NCBI GenBank assembly: GCA_002151545.1 | Contig: CP021237.1 | Location: 2,604,001 to 2,668,000 of the forward strand | Reading direction: 5' to 3' | DNA length: 64,000 bases | Origin: Sphingobacteriaceae bacterium GW460-11-11-14-LB5 | GTDB lineage: Bacteria; Bacteroidota; Bacteroidia; Sphingobacteriales; Sphingobacteriaceae | Part shown: piece after piece, positions 1 through 8,552 of the stretch | Position numbering within the stretch: the first letter of the stretch is position 1 | Layout: each line of letters begins with the position of its first letter | The notes under the pieces: generated by a model | Databases searched by the model: none | What the model saw: the letters and a program-made list of their open reading frames with translations, nothing else | What the model was told of the DNA's origin: nothing | Made by a program: the position numbers and the translations under genes

Positions 1-1274
1 AAATATTTGAGAGTTACCCACACCAAATATCAGGCGGACAAAAGCAAAGGGTAATGATTGCCATGGCTTTAAGCTGTGATCCAAAATTATTGATAGCCGA
101 TGAACCCACCACGGCTTTAGATGTAACCGTTCAGAAAACCATCCTGCAACTGCTATTAAAACTGAAACAGGAACGAAATATGGCAATGATTTTTATTTCG
201 CACGATTTAGGTGTGGTAAATGAAATTGCCGATGAAGTTGCTGTAATGTATAAGGGCGAAATCGTAGAACAAGGTCCGGCAAAATCTATTTTCGAGAACC
301 CCCAACATCCGTATACCAAAGGTTTACTCGCCTGTCGCCCCTCACCTAACCGCCAATTAAAAAAACTACCTGTGGTGGCCGATTTCCTTACCGGAGAAAT
401 TGAAGATGCCTCAGCACATCTGCAGGCCTCAAATCAGTTAACAACAGCCGAAATAACCGCTCGCAGAGCCAAACTTTATGCTCAGGAACCTTTACTTCAA
501 ATTAAAAACCTATGCACCTGGTATCCCATTCACAATGGCCTTTTCGGTAAAACCACTGATTATGTTAAAGCTGTCGACCAGTTAAATTTTGAGGTTTTTC
601 CTGGAGAAACTTTGGGTCTGGTTGGCGAATCGGGTTGTGGTAAAACCACTTTGGGGCGGACTATTTTACGGTTAATACAGCCCACGTCCGGAGAGATCAT
701 TTTTAATGGGGAAAACATTACACATATCGGCAAAACAGCCTTACGGAAATTAAGGAAAGATATACAGATCATTTTTCAGGATCCATATGCGTCTTTAAAC
801 CCTAAATTAAGTATCGGTCAATCAATTTTAGAGCCATTACAGGTACATAAATTATACCGTAACGATAGCGAGCGTAAACAAAAGGTACTGGAACTGCTTG
901 ATAAGGTAGGCTTAAAAGAAGAACATTTTAACCGATATCCGCATGAGTTTAGTGGCGGACAAAGGCAGCGTGTGGTTATTGCCAGGGCTTTGGCTTTGCA
1001 ACCCAAATTTATCATCTGCGACGAATCGGTATCTGCTTTAGATGTTTCCGTTCAGGCGCAGGTTTTAAACCTCATCAAAGACCTTCAAAGCGAATTCGGA
1101 CTCACTTATATTTTCATTTCTCATGATCTTGCTGTTGTAAAACATATTTCAGACCGTATTCTGGTGATGAATAAAGGAAAAATTGAGGAAGAGGGTTTTC
1201 CGGAACAAATATTTTATGCACCAAAAGCAGCTTATACCCAAAAGCTGATCGAGGCTATCCCAGGACATCAATAA
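1..1274 (+). CDS. Fused dipeptide/oligopeptide ABC transporter ATP-binding protein (5' truncated by window edge)
   Basis: ATPase subunit of a peptide-family ABC importer, with two nucleotide-binding domains in one chain (DppD-like then DppF-like). The reading frame is open from base 3, and the residues before the first ATG (ISGGQKQR) are the ABC signature of domain 1, so the gene starts outside the window. Domain 1 continues with Walker [13 protein letters not shown] and H-loop ISHDLG. Domain 2 is complete: Walker [11 protein letters not shown]-loop [10 protein letters not shown], signature FSGGQRQR, Walker [13 protein letters not shown] and H-loop ISHDLA. The C-terminal [16 protein letters not shown] region is the oligopeptide-type extension. 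It acts at the inner face of the cytoplasmic membrane; its permeases are not in the window. The next gene follows after 6 bp, so the two may be co-transcribed. The family call is secure; the transported substrate is not known. Confidence 0.93.
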   Translation, partial: IFESYPHQISGGQKQRVMIAMALSCDPKLLIADEPTTALDVTVQKTILQLLLKLKQERNMAMIFISHDLGVVNEIADEVAVMYKGEIVEQGPAKSIFENPQHPYTKGLLACRPSPNRQLKKLPVVADFLTGEIEDASAHLQASNQLTTAEITARRAKLYAQEPLLQIKNLCTWYPIHNGLFGKTTDYVKAVDQLNFEVFPGETLGLVGESGCGKTTLGRTILRLIQPTSGEIIFNGENITHIGKTALRKLRKDIQIIFQDPYASLNPKLSIGQSILEPLQVHKLYRNDSERKQKVLELLDKVGLKEEHFNRYPHEFSGGQRQRVVIARALALQPKFIICDESVSALDVSVQAQVLNLIKDLQSEFGLTYIFISHDLAVVKHISDRILVMNKGKIEEEGFPEQIFYAPKAAYTQKLIEAIPGHQ

Positions 1275-1280
1275 TAGAAA

Positions 1281-2321
1281 ATGCTTAGATCTCTTTCGAT
1301 TGTTATTTTAATGATTTACTTTTCTTTTAGCATTTATGCGCAAAAGGTAGAGATTATTCAGTCGACTACTATTTTTGAAAAGGCGCCATTTGAGGCTTGT
1401 CACGCCTCAACTTTGGTTGATTTAGGCAAAGGAAAAATAATGGCCGCATGGTTTGGCGGTAAACACGAAGGAAGTAAAGACGTGGTCATCTGGTCGTCAA
1501 TAAAAACCGTAACGCAATGGAGTCAGCCCATCGAAATCGCAAATGGGATAATAAACGACACGAGCAGATTTGCCTGCTGGAATCCTGTCCTTTTTAAGAC
1601 AAAAAACGGTACATTATTTCTCCATTATAAGGTTGGTACAAATCCAAGGACCTGGTGGGCAGAATATAAAACATCTGTCAATGATGGAAAAACATGGTCG
1701 AAAGCACAGAAATTGCCTAAAGGTTTTTTAGGCCCAATTAAAAATAAACCTCTTCAATTATCTAATGGAACAATCCTTTACCCTTCAAGTACGGAAAGTT
1801 TGGATGAAAAAACATGGGCAATCCACATTGAGAAATCAGATGGCAAAGGAAAAAACTGGAAAAAGATTGAAATTAACTGCGATACCTTTGGCGTAATCCA
1901 ACCTTCTATCCTCACCTATCCAAAAGGAAGGCTACAGTTATTGTGCAGAAGCAGGCAGAATGTGATTGTAGAAAGCTGGTCGGAAGATAACGGCGAAAGC
2001 TGGTCTAAATTAACGGCAACAACATTACCCAATCCCAATTCGGGAAGTGATGCAGTAACTTTAATTGATGGCAGGCAATTACTGGTTTATAATCCACTAA
2101 CCGCAGGTAAAAACTGGTGGGAAGGACGTTCTATCTTAAAATTGGCCATATCAACGGATGGCAAAAACTGGCAGGACATTTACACCTTAGAAAACCACGA
2201 TAAAGGCGAATACAGCTATCCGGCCATTATCCAGGATAAAAGTGGCAACATACATTTGAGTTATACTGCCGAACGGAAGAAAATTACTTATGCAGAGATT
2301 AGGTTAGTCCGTAGTCCGTAG
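1281..2321 (+). CDS. Secreted sialidase-family protein (BNR/Asp-box repeats)
   Basis: 346-residue exported beta-propeller protein of the sialidase superfamily. It has an N-terminal signal peptide ending near IYAQ, and several Asp-box-like motifs (SVNDGKTW, SEDNGESW, STDGKNW) that mark propeller blades. The HASTLVDLGKGKIMAAWFGG segment is typical of the BNR_2 subgroup annotated as exo-alpha-sialidase. Actual sialidase activity is inferred: many members of this subgroup lack a demonstrated substrate, and other glycan-binding or lyase-like roles are possible. It follows the ABC ATPase by 6 bp. The last codons (LVRSP and the TAG stop) are made of a 7-nt tandem repeat that runs into the intergenic space, so the C-terminus has probably been altered by repeat growth. 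Confidence 0.82.
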   Translation: MLRSLSIVILMIYFSFSIYAQKVEIIQSTTIFEKAPFEACHASTLVDLGKGKIMAAWFGGKHEGSKDVVIWSSIKTVTQWSQPIEIANGIINDTSRFACWNPVLFKTKNGTLFLHYKVGTNPRTWWAEYKTSVNDGKTWSKAQKLPKGFLGPIKNKPLQLSNGTILYPSSTESLDEKTWAIHIEKSDGKGKNWKKIEINCDTFGVIQPSILTYPKGRLQLLCRSRQNVIVESWSEDNGESWSKLTATTLPNPNSGSDAVTLIDGRQLLVYNPLTAGKNWWEGRSILKLAISTDGKNWQDIYTLENHDKGEYSYPAIIQDKSGNIHLSYTAERKKITYAEIRLVRSP

Positions 2322-2329
2322 TCCGTAGT
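2306..2329. repeat. Heptamer tandem repeat overlapping a stop codon
   Basis: Three exact copies of AGTCCGT plus a partial copy. The repeat covers the last codons and the TAG stop of the sialidase-family gene. Confidence 0.85.
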
Positions 2330-2437
2330 CCGTAGAATGGAAAGGGATTTTGAAAGAAGGTTTAACCTGCAAGATATTATTTAGTTCATGGCTAATAGTC
2401 GATAGTCAAAGAGTGATTTTCTCATAACCTCTCCGGT

Positions 2438-2522
2438 CAATGAACTACCAAACCACCAACTAAGAACTTTTGGCAATTTGCCTTACTAATGAACTAATGG
2501 CCGATGAACCAATGAACTATAA
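2438..2522. repeat. Degenerate AATGAAC-type repeat tract
   Basis: The spacer between the sialidase-family gene and rnr has several loose copies of AATGAACTA/CCAATGAAC. A similar tract lies at 8437-8491. No gene or terminator was seen in this spacer. Confidence 0.5.
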
Positions 2523-2605
2523 ACCATCATCCATTTTACATATTGTCCCCTATATTTTCCATCCTGAGCATCTTTTCTGTATCTTCGGTAAATTCAGTTT
2601 AGCAT

Positions 2606-4738
2606 ATGGCAAAGAAAAAATCGGCAAATATAAAATTGGTTCTGAATCAATTGGTTAGTGATGTTTTTGAAAAAAACAATAATCAGCTGCTTAATTACAA
2701 GCAGGTTTCGGCCAAATTAAATTTGAACGATCAGGAATCCAGAGAAACCATTCTCGAGATCTTAAAAGAAGGAAAAAGTGCAGGAATTTTCTTAGAACCA
2801 GAAAAAGGTAAATTTAAACTTAAAGAACTTCAAAACTTTATTATCGGTACGGTTGATATGACCGCTGATGGTTCAGCGTATATCGTTCCCGAAGATGAAT
2901 TTGAGAAAGATATTTTTGTTGCCCCCCGAAAACTCAAAAATGCATTGCATGGCGATACCGTAAAGGCTTATGTTTTCGCGAAGAAAAGCGGTCGTAAAAA
3001 TGATGGCGAAGTTGTCGAAATTATTAAAAGGGCAAAATCAGATTTCACGGGTGTAATCAAAATTTCAGATCGTTTTGCATTTGTTATTGCAGACGATAAA
3101 AAAATGATGCACGATATTTTTGTGCCTCTGGCCGATACCCACGAAGCCAAAAATGGTCAACGTGTATTGGTAACCCTATCTGACTGGCCTGAAAGCGCCA
3201 AAAATCCGATTGGTATTGTTAAACATGTACTCGGCAATCAGGGTGAGAACAACACCGAAATGAATGCTATTTTAGCGCAGTATGGTTTTCCTTTGGAGTT
3301 TCCGCCACAAGTTGAGCGCGAAGCCAATGCCATCCCGGAAGAAATTCCTGCAGCTGAAATTGCCAAAAGAAAAGATTTTAGAAACGTATTAACTTTTACC
3401 ATAGATCCGGCTGATGCGAAAGATTTCGATGATGCCATCTCTTATCAAAAGCTCCCTAACGGAAACCATGAAATAGGCGTCCACATTGCCGATGTTTCAC
3501 ATTATGTCATTCAGGGGACCGAACTGGATAAAGAAGCTTATAGCCGTGCGACCTCGGTTTACCTGGTCGACCGTGTAATTCCTATGCTACCAGAGCGTTT
3601 GAGTAATGGAGTATGTTCGTTGCGCCCGCACGAAGATAAATTATGTTTTGCAGCGGTTTTTGAATTAGATGAACAAGCCAACATCCAGTCTGAATGGTAT
3701 GGCAGAACGGTAATCCACTCTGACAGGAGATTCAGTTATGAAGAGGCACAGGAAGTAATCGAAAATAAAGAAGGCGATTATGCAAAAGAAATCCTGAAAC
3801 TCAACGAACTGGCCTATATCCTTCGCGACCGTAAATTTAAAAACGGCGCGATCAGTTTCGAAAGTACTGAAGTTAAATTCAAACTGGATGAAGCTGGCAA
3901 ACCAATTGGTGTTTATGTAAAAGAGCGTAAAGATGCCCATAAACTGATTGAAGATTACATGCTTCTGGCCAACCGTAAAGTTGCCGAGTTTATCGCCAAA
4001 AAAACAAAAGGAAAAGACAAACTGACCTTTGTTTATCGCGTGCACGATTCGCCAAACATGGAAACCCTGAATACTTTCGCCACATTTGCTTCACGTTTCG
4101 GTTATAAAATCAATACCAAATCAGATAAAGAAATTGCCAAATCATTAAATAATTTAATGAATGATGTAGAAGGTAAAAAAGAGCAGAATATTCTAACTTC
4201 GCTGGCCATCAGATCAATGGCAAAAGCAATATATTCTACTAAAAAAACAAGTCATTACGGGCTGGCTTTCGAATACTATACCCACTTTACGTCCCCTATC
4301 CGTCGTTATCCGGATGTAATGGCGCACAGGCTATTACAGACTTATTTAGATGGTGGTAAATCAGCTGATATGGAATTTTACGAAGTGGCCTGCGTACATT
4401 CTTCAGCTATGGAGAAAAGAGCTGCTGATGCCGAACGTGCTTCTATTAAATACAAACAAGCCGAATACTTAGAAAACAATATCGGTACGGCGTACAAAGG
4501 TATTATTTCGGGTGTTACCGAATGGGGCATGTATGTAGAGATTGAAGAGAACAAATGTGAAGGAATGATTCGTCTAAGAGACATATCAGACGATTTTTAT
4601 GTGCTTGATGAGAAAAACTACTGTATTGTAGGCCAACGCAAAAAGAAAAAATACCAGCTTGGAGATGAGGTGATGATCAGGGTTAAAAAAGTAGATCTTT
4701 CTAAACGTCAAATCGATTTCACCTTAATTCCAGATTAA
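2606..4738 (+). CDS. rnr: Ribonuclease R (RNase II/VacB family exoribonuclease)
   Basis: 710-residue 3'-to-5' exoribonuclease that degrades structured RNA in the cytoplasm. Visible order: N-terminal helical/winged-helix region (about 1-70), cold-shock/OB region containing GTVDMTADGSAYIVPED, the RNB catalytic domain from about residue 255 with the Mg-binding cluster DPADAKDFDDAIS, the HFTSPIRRYPDVMAHR motif, and a C-terminal S1 domain starting near GTAYKGIISGVTEWGMYVEI. Length and order are normal for RNase R, and it has the N-terminal region that RNase II lacks. It stands alone after a repeat-containing spacer, with the prenyl synthase gene next in the same direction 46 bp on. Confidence 0.96.
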   Translation: MAKKKSANIKLVLNQLVSDVFEKNNNQLLNYKQVSAKLNLNDQESRETILEILKEGKSAGIFLEPEKGKFKLKELQNFIIGTVDMTADGSAYIVPEDEFEKDIFVAPRKLKNALHGDTVKAYVFAKKSGRKNDGEVVEIIKRAKSDFTGVIKISDRFAFVIADDKKMMHDIFVPLADTHEAKNGQRVLVTLSDWPESAKNPIGIVKHVLGNQGENNTEMNAILAQYGFPLEFPPQVEREANAIPEEIPAAEIAKRKDFRNVLTFTIDPADAKDFDDAISYQKLPNGNHEIGVHIADVSHYVIQGTELDKEAYSRATSVYLVDRVIPMLPERLSNGVCSLRPHEDKLCFAAVFELDEQANIQSEWYGRTVIHSDRRFSYEEAQEVIENKEGDYAKEILKLNELAYILRDRKFKNGAISFESTEVKFKLDEAGKPIGVYVKERKDAHKLIEDYMLLANRKVAEFIAKKTKGKDKLTFVYRVHDSPNMETLNTFATFASRFGYKINTKSDKEIAKSLNNLMNDVEGKKEQNILTSLAIRSMAKAIYSTKKTSHYGLAFEYYTHFTSPIRRYPDVMAHRLLQTYLDGGKSADMEFYEVACVHSSAMEKRAADAERASIKYKQAEYLENNIGTAYKGIISGVTEWGMYVEIEENKCEGMIRLRDISDDFYVLDEKNYCIVGQRKKKKYQLGDEVMIRVKKVDLSKRQIDFTLIPD

Positions 4739-4784
4739 AAATTTAAAATTGTGCCTTAAACACAGTGTTTACGCAATAATTACA

Positions 4785-5759
4785 ATGCATACTACAGAAG
4801 AATTACAACAAATTTTAGATACTGCAATACAAAATTTAAAGTTTCCGGATCACCCTAAACAGCTTTACGATCCGATTACTTATATCATTAATCTGGGTGG
4901 AAAACGGGTAAGACCTTTATTGGTTTTAATGGCTACCGAGTTGTTTGGTGAAAATGCCAATGAATCGATCCATGCCGCTATGGCCATTGAGATCTTCCAT
5001 AATTTTACGCTGGTTCATGATGATATTATGGACAATGCGCCTCTTCGCAGAGGAAAAGCCACAGTACACGAAAAGTGGAGTACCAATATTGCCATTTTAA
5101 GTGGCGATGTAATGATGGTAGAAGCCAATAAAAGCCTTGCAAAAGTTAACCCAGCCTTTCTCAGTCCAGTACTAAATGCCTTTAATGCAACGGCGCAAGG
5201 CGTTTGCGAAGGTCAGCAGCTGGATATGGAGTTTGAAGGCCGTGATGATGTAAGTATTGAAGAATACATCAACATGATCAGGTTAAAAACGGCGGTGCTT
5301 TTGGGTGGTGCGCTAAAACTTGGAGCCATTATCGCGGGTGCTTCAGAAAAAGATGCTGACTTAATTTATCAGTTTGGCGAAAATATAGGCATTGCCTTTC
5401 AACTGCAGGATGATATTTTAGACGTCTATGCAGATCCTGAAAAATTCGGCAAACAGGTTGGCGGTGATATTATTGCTAATAAAAAAACCTTCCTGCTGTT
5501 AAAAGCGTTCGAACTTGCCGATGGAGAAACCAGGGCATCATTAAATACCTGGACTGCATACAAAGAATTTAACGCACAGGAAAAAGTAGATACTGTACGT
5601 CAGGTATACGATACTTTGGATATACAGGATATTGCAAAAGAAAGCATGAACAATTACCTCAGCAAAGCTTTGGCCGTATTTGCACAGATTAATGTGAGTG
5701 AGGAGAGAAAATCAAATATTTTAATGCTTACCGAGCAATTGATGGCTAGGGAGTATTAA
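4785..5759 (+). CDS. Polyprenyl diphosphate synthase (trans-isoprenyl)
   Basis: Condenses isopentenyl diphosphate with an allylic primer to make a polyprenyl diphosphate for quinone, carotenoid or lipid synthesis. The first Asp-rich motif is VHDDIMD, followed by LRRGKATVH; the second is LQDDILDVYADPEKFGK. GGKRVRP is also present. The ATG at 4785 was chosen over an upstream TTG because the family start MHTTEELQ follows it and the residues upstream are not family-like, giving 324 residues. The first Asp-rich motif has no two-residue insertion, and Phe lies at position -5 from it. By known chain-length rules this points to a geranylgeranyl-size product rather than a bacterial FPP synthase. That specificity is inference. 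Confidence 0.93.
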   Translation: MHTTEELQQILDTAIQNLKFPDHPKQLYDPITYIINLGGKRVRPLLVLMATELFGENANESIHAAMAIEIFHNFTLVHDDIMDNAPLRRGKATVHEKWSTNIAILSGDVMMVEANKSLAKVNPAFLSPVLNAFNATAQGVCEGQQLDMEFEGRDDVSIEEYINMIRLKTAVLLGGALKLGAIIAGASEKDADLIYQFGENIGIAFQLQDDILDVYADPEKFGKQVGGDIIANKKTFLLLKAFELADGETRASLNTWTAYKEFNAQEKVDTVRQVYDTLDIQDIAKESMNNYLSKALAVFAQINVSEERKSNILMLTEQLMAREY

Positions 5760-5766
5760 GGTATTC

Positions 5767-5803
5767 GTCGTTTCGACTGAAGCATAGCGGAATGGAGAAA
5801 TCT
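5767..5803. repeat. REP-like repeat (TCGACTGAAGC..CGGAATGGAG type)
   Basis: A single copy just after the prenyl synthase stop. Related copies occur at 23801-24148, 41851-41933 and 56856-56880, so it is a dispersed intergenic family. Confidence 0.6.
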
Positions 5804-5845
5804 ATAAAATTGATTATTATTAAAATAGATTTAGCTTCGCTGAAA

Positions 5846-5892
5846 AGAGTTGTCAACTTTTATAGCCAAACGGCCCGAAAGTTGACAACTCT
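5846..5892. repeat. Perfect 15-bp inverted repeat with 17-nt loop
   Basis: The arm AGAGTTGTCAACTTT at 5846-5860 is exactly complementary to 5878-5892. It lies about 90 bp after the prenyl synthase gene. No clear U-tract follows, so it is either a weak terminator or another structured element. Confidence 0.8.
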
Positions 5893-5914
5893 AATATTCC
5901 CTTTACTTGTCATC

Positions 5915-5974
5915 CTGAGCTTGTCGAAGGACATTTTTTTTGATTTAACCATAAAGGGTCTTCGACAAGCTCAG
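5915..5974. repeat. Inverted REP-like pair (CTGAGCTTGTCGAAGG type)
   Basis: The 15-nt arm CTGAGCTTGTCGAAG at 5915-5929 is exactly complementary to 5960-5974, with a 30-nt spacer. It sits between convergent genes and could terminate both or protect their 3' ends. Single relatives (CCTGAGCGGAG type) are at 6991-7018 and around the insertion sequence. Confidence 0.8.
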
Positions 5975-6015
5975 ACTAACATGCATTTCATTTAAACACT
6001 CAAAATTTCTATAGC

Positions 6016-6861
6016 TTATACCTTTACCAGTTTATATTTAATCCAAAAATCCGAGCTTTTAGAAGCTGATTCGCCACCCTCTGGTGGCCGTTGACCGCCT
6101 CCACCCATTCTTCCTCCACCACCCATACCACCACGGCCGCCACCGCCCATAGCTCCGCCTCCCATTCCACGGTTACCGCCTGATCTTCCTCTGCCGCCGC
6201 TTGCACCTTCTGGCCTAGCTTCCCTTTTAAAGCCCGACTTATTCGGCTGATTGATTTTAATGTTGTATACCAATGGTTTTTTGAGGTCTAAACCTACCTG
6301 TAATTGCGCTAATGGAATACTCAGTTCATAAATAAGATCCCTATTCGGATGAATACTCATTCCGGTTTCAATCCCATCTGCTGTTGTGGCAGCTAATTCA
6401 CCATCAGCTATATTTTTAAAACCAGAAACACGGATACTTTTATTCATTACCACAGGATCATGTGTTGCTCCATCTGGTAATAAAGGCGCATGATCATGGT
6501 GTTCTTCTCCTTCTTTCGGCATTAGCGGCCTATCCATTAAAGGGAAAGTTAATTTCATTCCGTCTTTTTTCTTGCCCTCCGTATTAATATTTAAGGTAAT
6601 TCCACCCTTCAGTACACTAAAAGTAGTTTGTGGATCCAACGATTCGATAATGATGTACAGGTTTTTGTCATCGTTGGCCAGGGCAAAAGCCAGTTTGGTG
6701 GCATCGTTGTATTGGTTAAGCGGTTCGTTCCACTCGCTCGATACGCCATCGGCCTTGAATGGTTTCACCATGCGGATATTCTCTTCTACATCCTGTGCTT
6801 TAACGGAAAAGCCACCTAGCATAATAGAAAAAACAGATAAGCTGAGTATTTTAAAATTCAT
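6016..6861 (-). CDS. Secreted CBM9-like protein with Gly-rich C-terminal region
   Basis: 281-residue exported protein with a signal peptide ending near GFSVKAQ. Residues about 35-75 (KADGVSSEWNEPL, then LAFALANDDKNLYIIIES) match the pattern of CBM9-type/ethylbenzene-dehydrogenase-like beta-sandwich domains found in many Bacteroidota secreted proteins. Residues about 215-262 are a low-complexity stretch of Gly, Arg and Met, followed by a conserved-looking end SSDFWIKYKLVKV. It has no operon partner. A possible weak relative of the BlaI operator lies 23 bp upstream of the ATG (6884-6898). Function unknown; the fold assignment is by pattern only. Confidence 0.75.
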   Translation of the reverse strand: MNFKILSLSVFSIMLGGFSVKAQDVEENIRMVKPFKADGVSSEWNEPLNQYNDATKLAFALANDDKNLYIIIESLDPQTTFSVLKGGITLNINTEGKKKDGMKLTFPLMDRPLMPKEGEEHHDHAPLLPDGATHDPVVMNKSIRVSGFKNIADGELAATTADGIETGMSIHPNRDLIYELSIPLAQLQVGLDLKKPLVYNIKINQPNKSGFKREARPEGASGGRGRSGGNRGMGGGAMGGGGRGGMGGGGRMGGGGQRPPEGGESASKSSDFWIKYKLVKV

Positions 6862-6990
6862 CGCAAATAATTAAATAATGATATACGAATGTATCGCGAG
6901 GAATTGTTAAATTTTGTTATTTAACAGGCTTTAACAATTGAGTCCGAAGTCGGCAGTCTGAAGTCCAAAGTCAACTAACCGATTTCCATC

Positions 6991-7018
6991 ATATGTCGTC
7001 CTGAGCGGAGTTGAAGGG
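6991..7018. repeat. REP-like repeat, intact copy
   Basis: ATATGTCGTCCTGAGCGGAG followed by TTGAAGGG. It is the closest intact copy of the repeat that the neighbouring insertion sequence has split. A short AGTCNNA-type tract (6937-6975) lies just before it. Confidence 0.7.
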
Positions 7019-7079
7019 AAATTATAGCGTTTGGCGTTTGGCAGTTGGAGTTAGTTAACCCATCGCTCAATATGTCATC

Positions 7080-8172
7080 CTTGTAGATGTCAGATAATTC
7101 GGTAACAGAATCATAATTATTAAATTGATTCTGTTATGCCAATAAACACTAATGATTTTACTGTTGAACGGAAGTATTTAGATACTTACCGTTTTATGAT
7201 CAGGGAGTACGAGCTGATCAAGCAAAAGTCTCATCCCGAGTATCGTTTTGTAGAAGATCTCTATCGAGCGTGGGGTACTAACCGCAAGAGTTTCCTTAAA
7301 TATTATAACCGCTTTAAACAAAGTGGAAAGGACTGCGACCTTCTTCCACGCAAGCGTGGGCCTAAATATCGCACCAGGCGACCTTTTCAATTTATAGAAA
7401 ACCAAGTGATTGAGCTAAGACAAAAAGGGAATTCGAAGCATGAGATCGTTAGAATCTTAAAGCCGAAATTGCATAAATTTACTCCATCGGCATCCGGGGT
7501 TTACAATATTAGTAAGCGTTATGGCCTTAATAGGCTTAACCTAAGGATGAAGGAGAACAAAAGGAAGATCATTAAGGAAAGAATGGGACAACTTGGACAC
7601 ATTGACTGCCATCATCTTGGCAAAGCTATATTAAGAGGACAAAGCCGTAAGCTCTATCTGGTATGCTTACTGGATGACTATAGTCGTCTGGCCTGGGCAG
7701 AGGTAACAGAAGATATAACTTCACTAACGGTGATGTTTGCTACCATGAGATGCATCAATATGCTACAGAGTGAATATGGAATAAAATTCGAAGAAATCAT
7801 CTCTGACAACGGACCAGAGTTTGGTCAACGACAAAGCCAAAATAAAATAAACCAACCTTTTGAACGCATGCTTATCGAATTGGATATCAAGCATAGATAT
7901 ACTCAACCTTACAGGCCTCAAACCAATGGAAAGGTGGAAAGATTCTGGAGAACATTAAAAGAAGATCTCATCGAAGAAACTGATTTTGATAGCATTGAGG
8001 AACTTCATGATGAATTATTTCAATATATGCTTTATTATAATCAAGAAAGACCTCATCAAGGAATAGGAGGAATAACACCCATTGAAATGGCTAAAAATGA
8101 AAATCAAAAAAAATAATAAATTAATACTAATCTAAAATCAAATCTGTTACCGAATTACTAAACCTTTACAAG
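7080..8172 (+). mobile_element. IS481-like insertion sequence, complete, inside a REP-like repeat
   Basis: An element of about 1.09 kb with one DDE transposase gene. The terminal inverted repeats are 30 bp (7080-7109 and 8143-8172), with 24 of 30 positions matching; the inner 15 bp (TAATTCGGTAACAGA) are identical. Joining the flanks restores ATATGTCATCC + TGAGCGGAG, a REP-like repeat nearly identical to 6991-7018. Only one or two C bases are shared by the two flanks, so a target duplication, if any, is very short. The intact reading frame and clean ends suggest a fairly recent insertion. Confidence 0.85.
7136..8116 (+). CDS. IS481-like family transposase
   Basis: 326-residue DDE transposase filling the insertion sequence. 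The N-terminal part (about 1-135) is helix-turn-helix-like DNA binding (VEDLYRAWGTNRKSFLKYYN; SASGVYNISKRYGL). The integrase core carries the catalytic residues in LGHIDCHHLG (D), ISDNGPEFG (D) and QTNGKVERFWRTLKED (E), plus LDDYSRLAWAEV and QPYRPQTNGK, typical of IS481 relatives. The ATG lies 26 bp inside the left inverted repeat. The frame is intact with no frameshift, so it could be active. Family call is by motif; the exact IS group needs comparison. Confidence 0.92.
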   Translation: MPINTNDFTVERKYLDTYRFMIREYELIKQKSHPEYRFVEDLYRAWGTNRKSFLKYYNRFKQSGKDCDLLPRKRGPKYRTRRPFQFIENQVIELRQKGNSKHEIVRILKPKLHKFTPSASGVYNISKRYGLNRLNLRMKENKRKIIKERMGQLGHIDCHHLGKAILRGQSRKLYLVCLLDDYSRLAWAEVTEDITSLTVMFATMRCINMLQSEYGIKFEEIISDNGPEFGQRQSQNKINQPFERMLIELDIKHRYTQPYRPQTNGKVERFWRTLKEDLIEETDFDSIEELHDELFQYMLYYNQERPHQGIGGITPIEMAKNENQKK

Positions 8173-8502
8173 CCTGAGCGGAGTCGAGGGGTTGCTAGAT
8201 AGTTTGGGAGGTGTTTGAAATCAATGAACCAATTTATTACGAACTTTATTTTAACCATTAAGAAGTTAAGAAAATTAAGGTTGTGCAATCAGTGTAAGAT
8301 TATTTCATCCAATTAAGGAGCGGTTTCGCAATGACGACCTTCGCGTTTGGAACTAACCAGACTGAAGTTGGGAGTTTCGGGTTTGGAGTCGGGTATCGAT
8401 CTCCTCAAGCGCTTGGCATTTAGCGCCAATTAACCGGTTTGACCAATGAACGAATGACTAATGAACGAATGACTAATGAACCATTGAACCACATCAAAAC
8501 AA
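8173..8502. other. Intergenic stretch after the insertion sequence
   Basis: Between the IS and the rpmA terminator no gene is supported. It starts with the right half of the split REP-like repeat (CCTGAGCGGAG), has a degenerate AGTC/GTTTGGAGTC tract around 8349-8395, and ends with the AATGAAC repeat tract at 8437-8491. Confidence 0.6.
8437..8491. repeat. AATGAACGAATGACT tandem repeat
   Basis: Two copies of a 15-nt unit (AATGAACGAATGACT) followed by degenerate copies (AATGAACCATTGAACC). Same style as the tract at 2438-2522. Confidence 0.8.
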
Positions 8503-8532
8503 AAAAAGTCCCGATTTTCATCAGGACTTTTC
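8503..8532 (-). terminator. Rho-independent terminator of rplU-rpmA
   Basis: On the minus strand, AAGTCCTGA pairs with TCGGGACTT around a short loop and is followed by a run of seven T. It lies about 20 bp after the rpmA stop. Confidence 0.88.
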
Positions 8533-8552
8533 ATTTATAAGTTCGTTACTAA

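Noticed and set aside
5792..5995. Open frame of 67 codons after the prenyl synthase gene
   Set aside because: It reads through a perfect hairpin and a REP-like inverted pair; the VILSLSKD text is the usual translation of that repeat.
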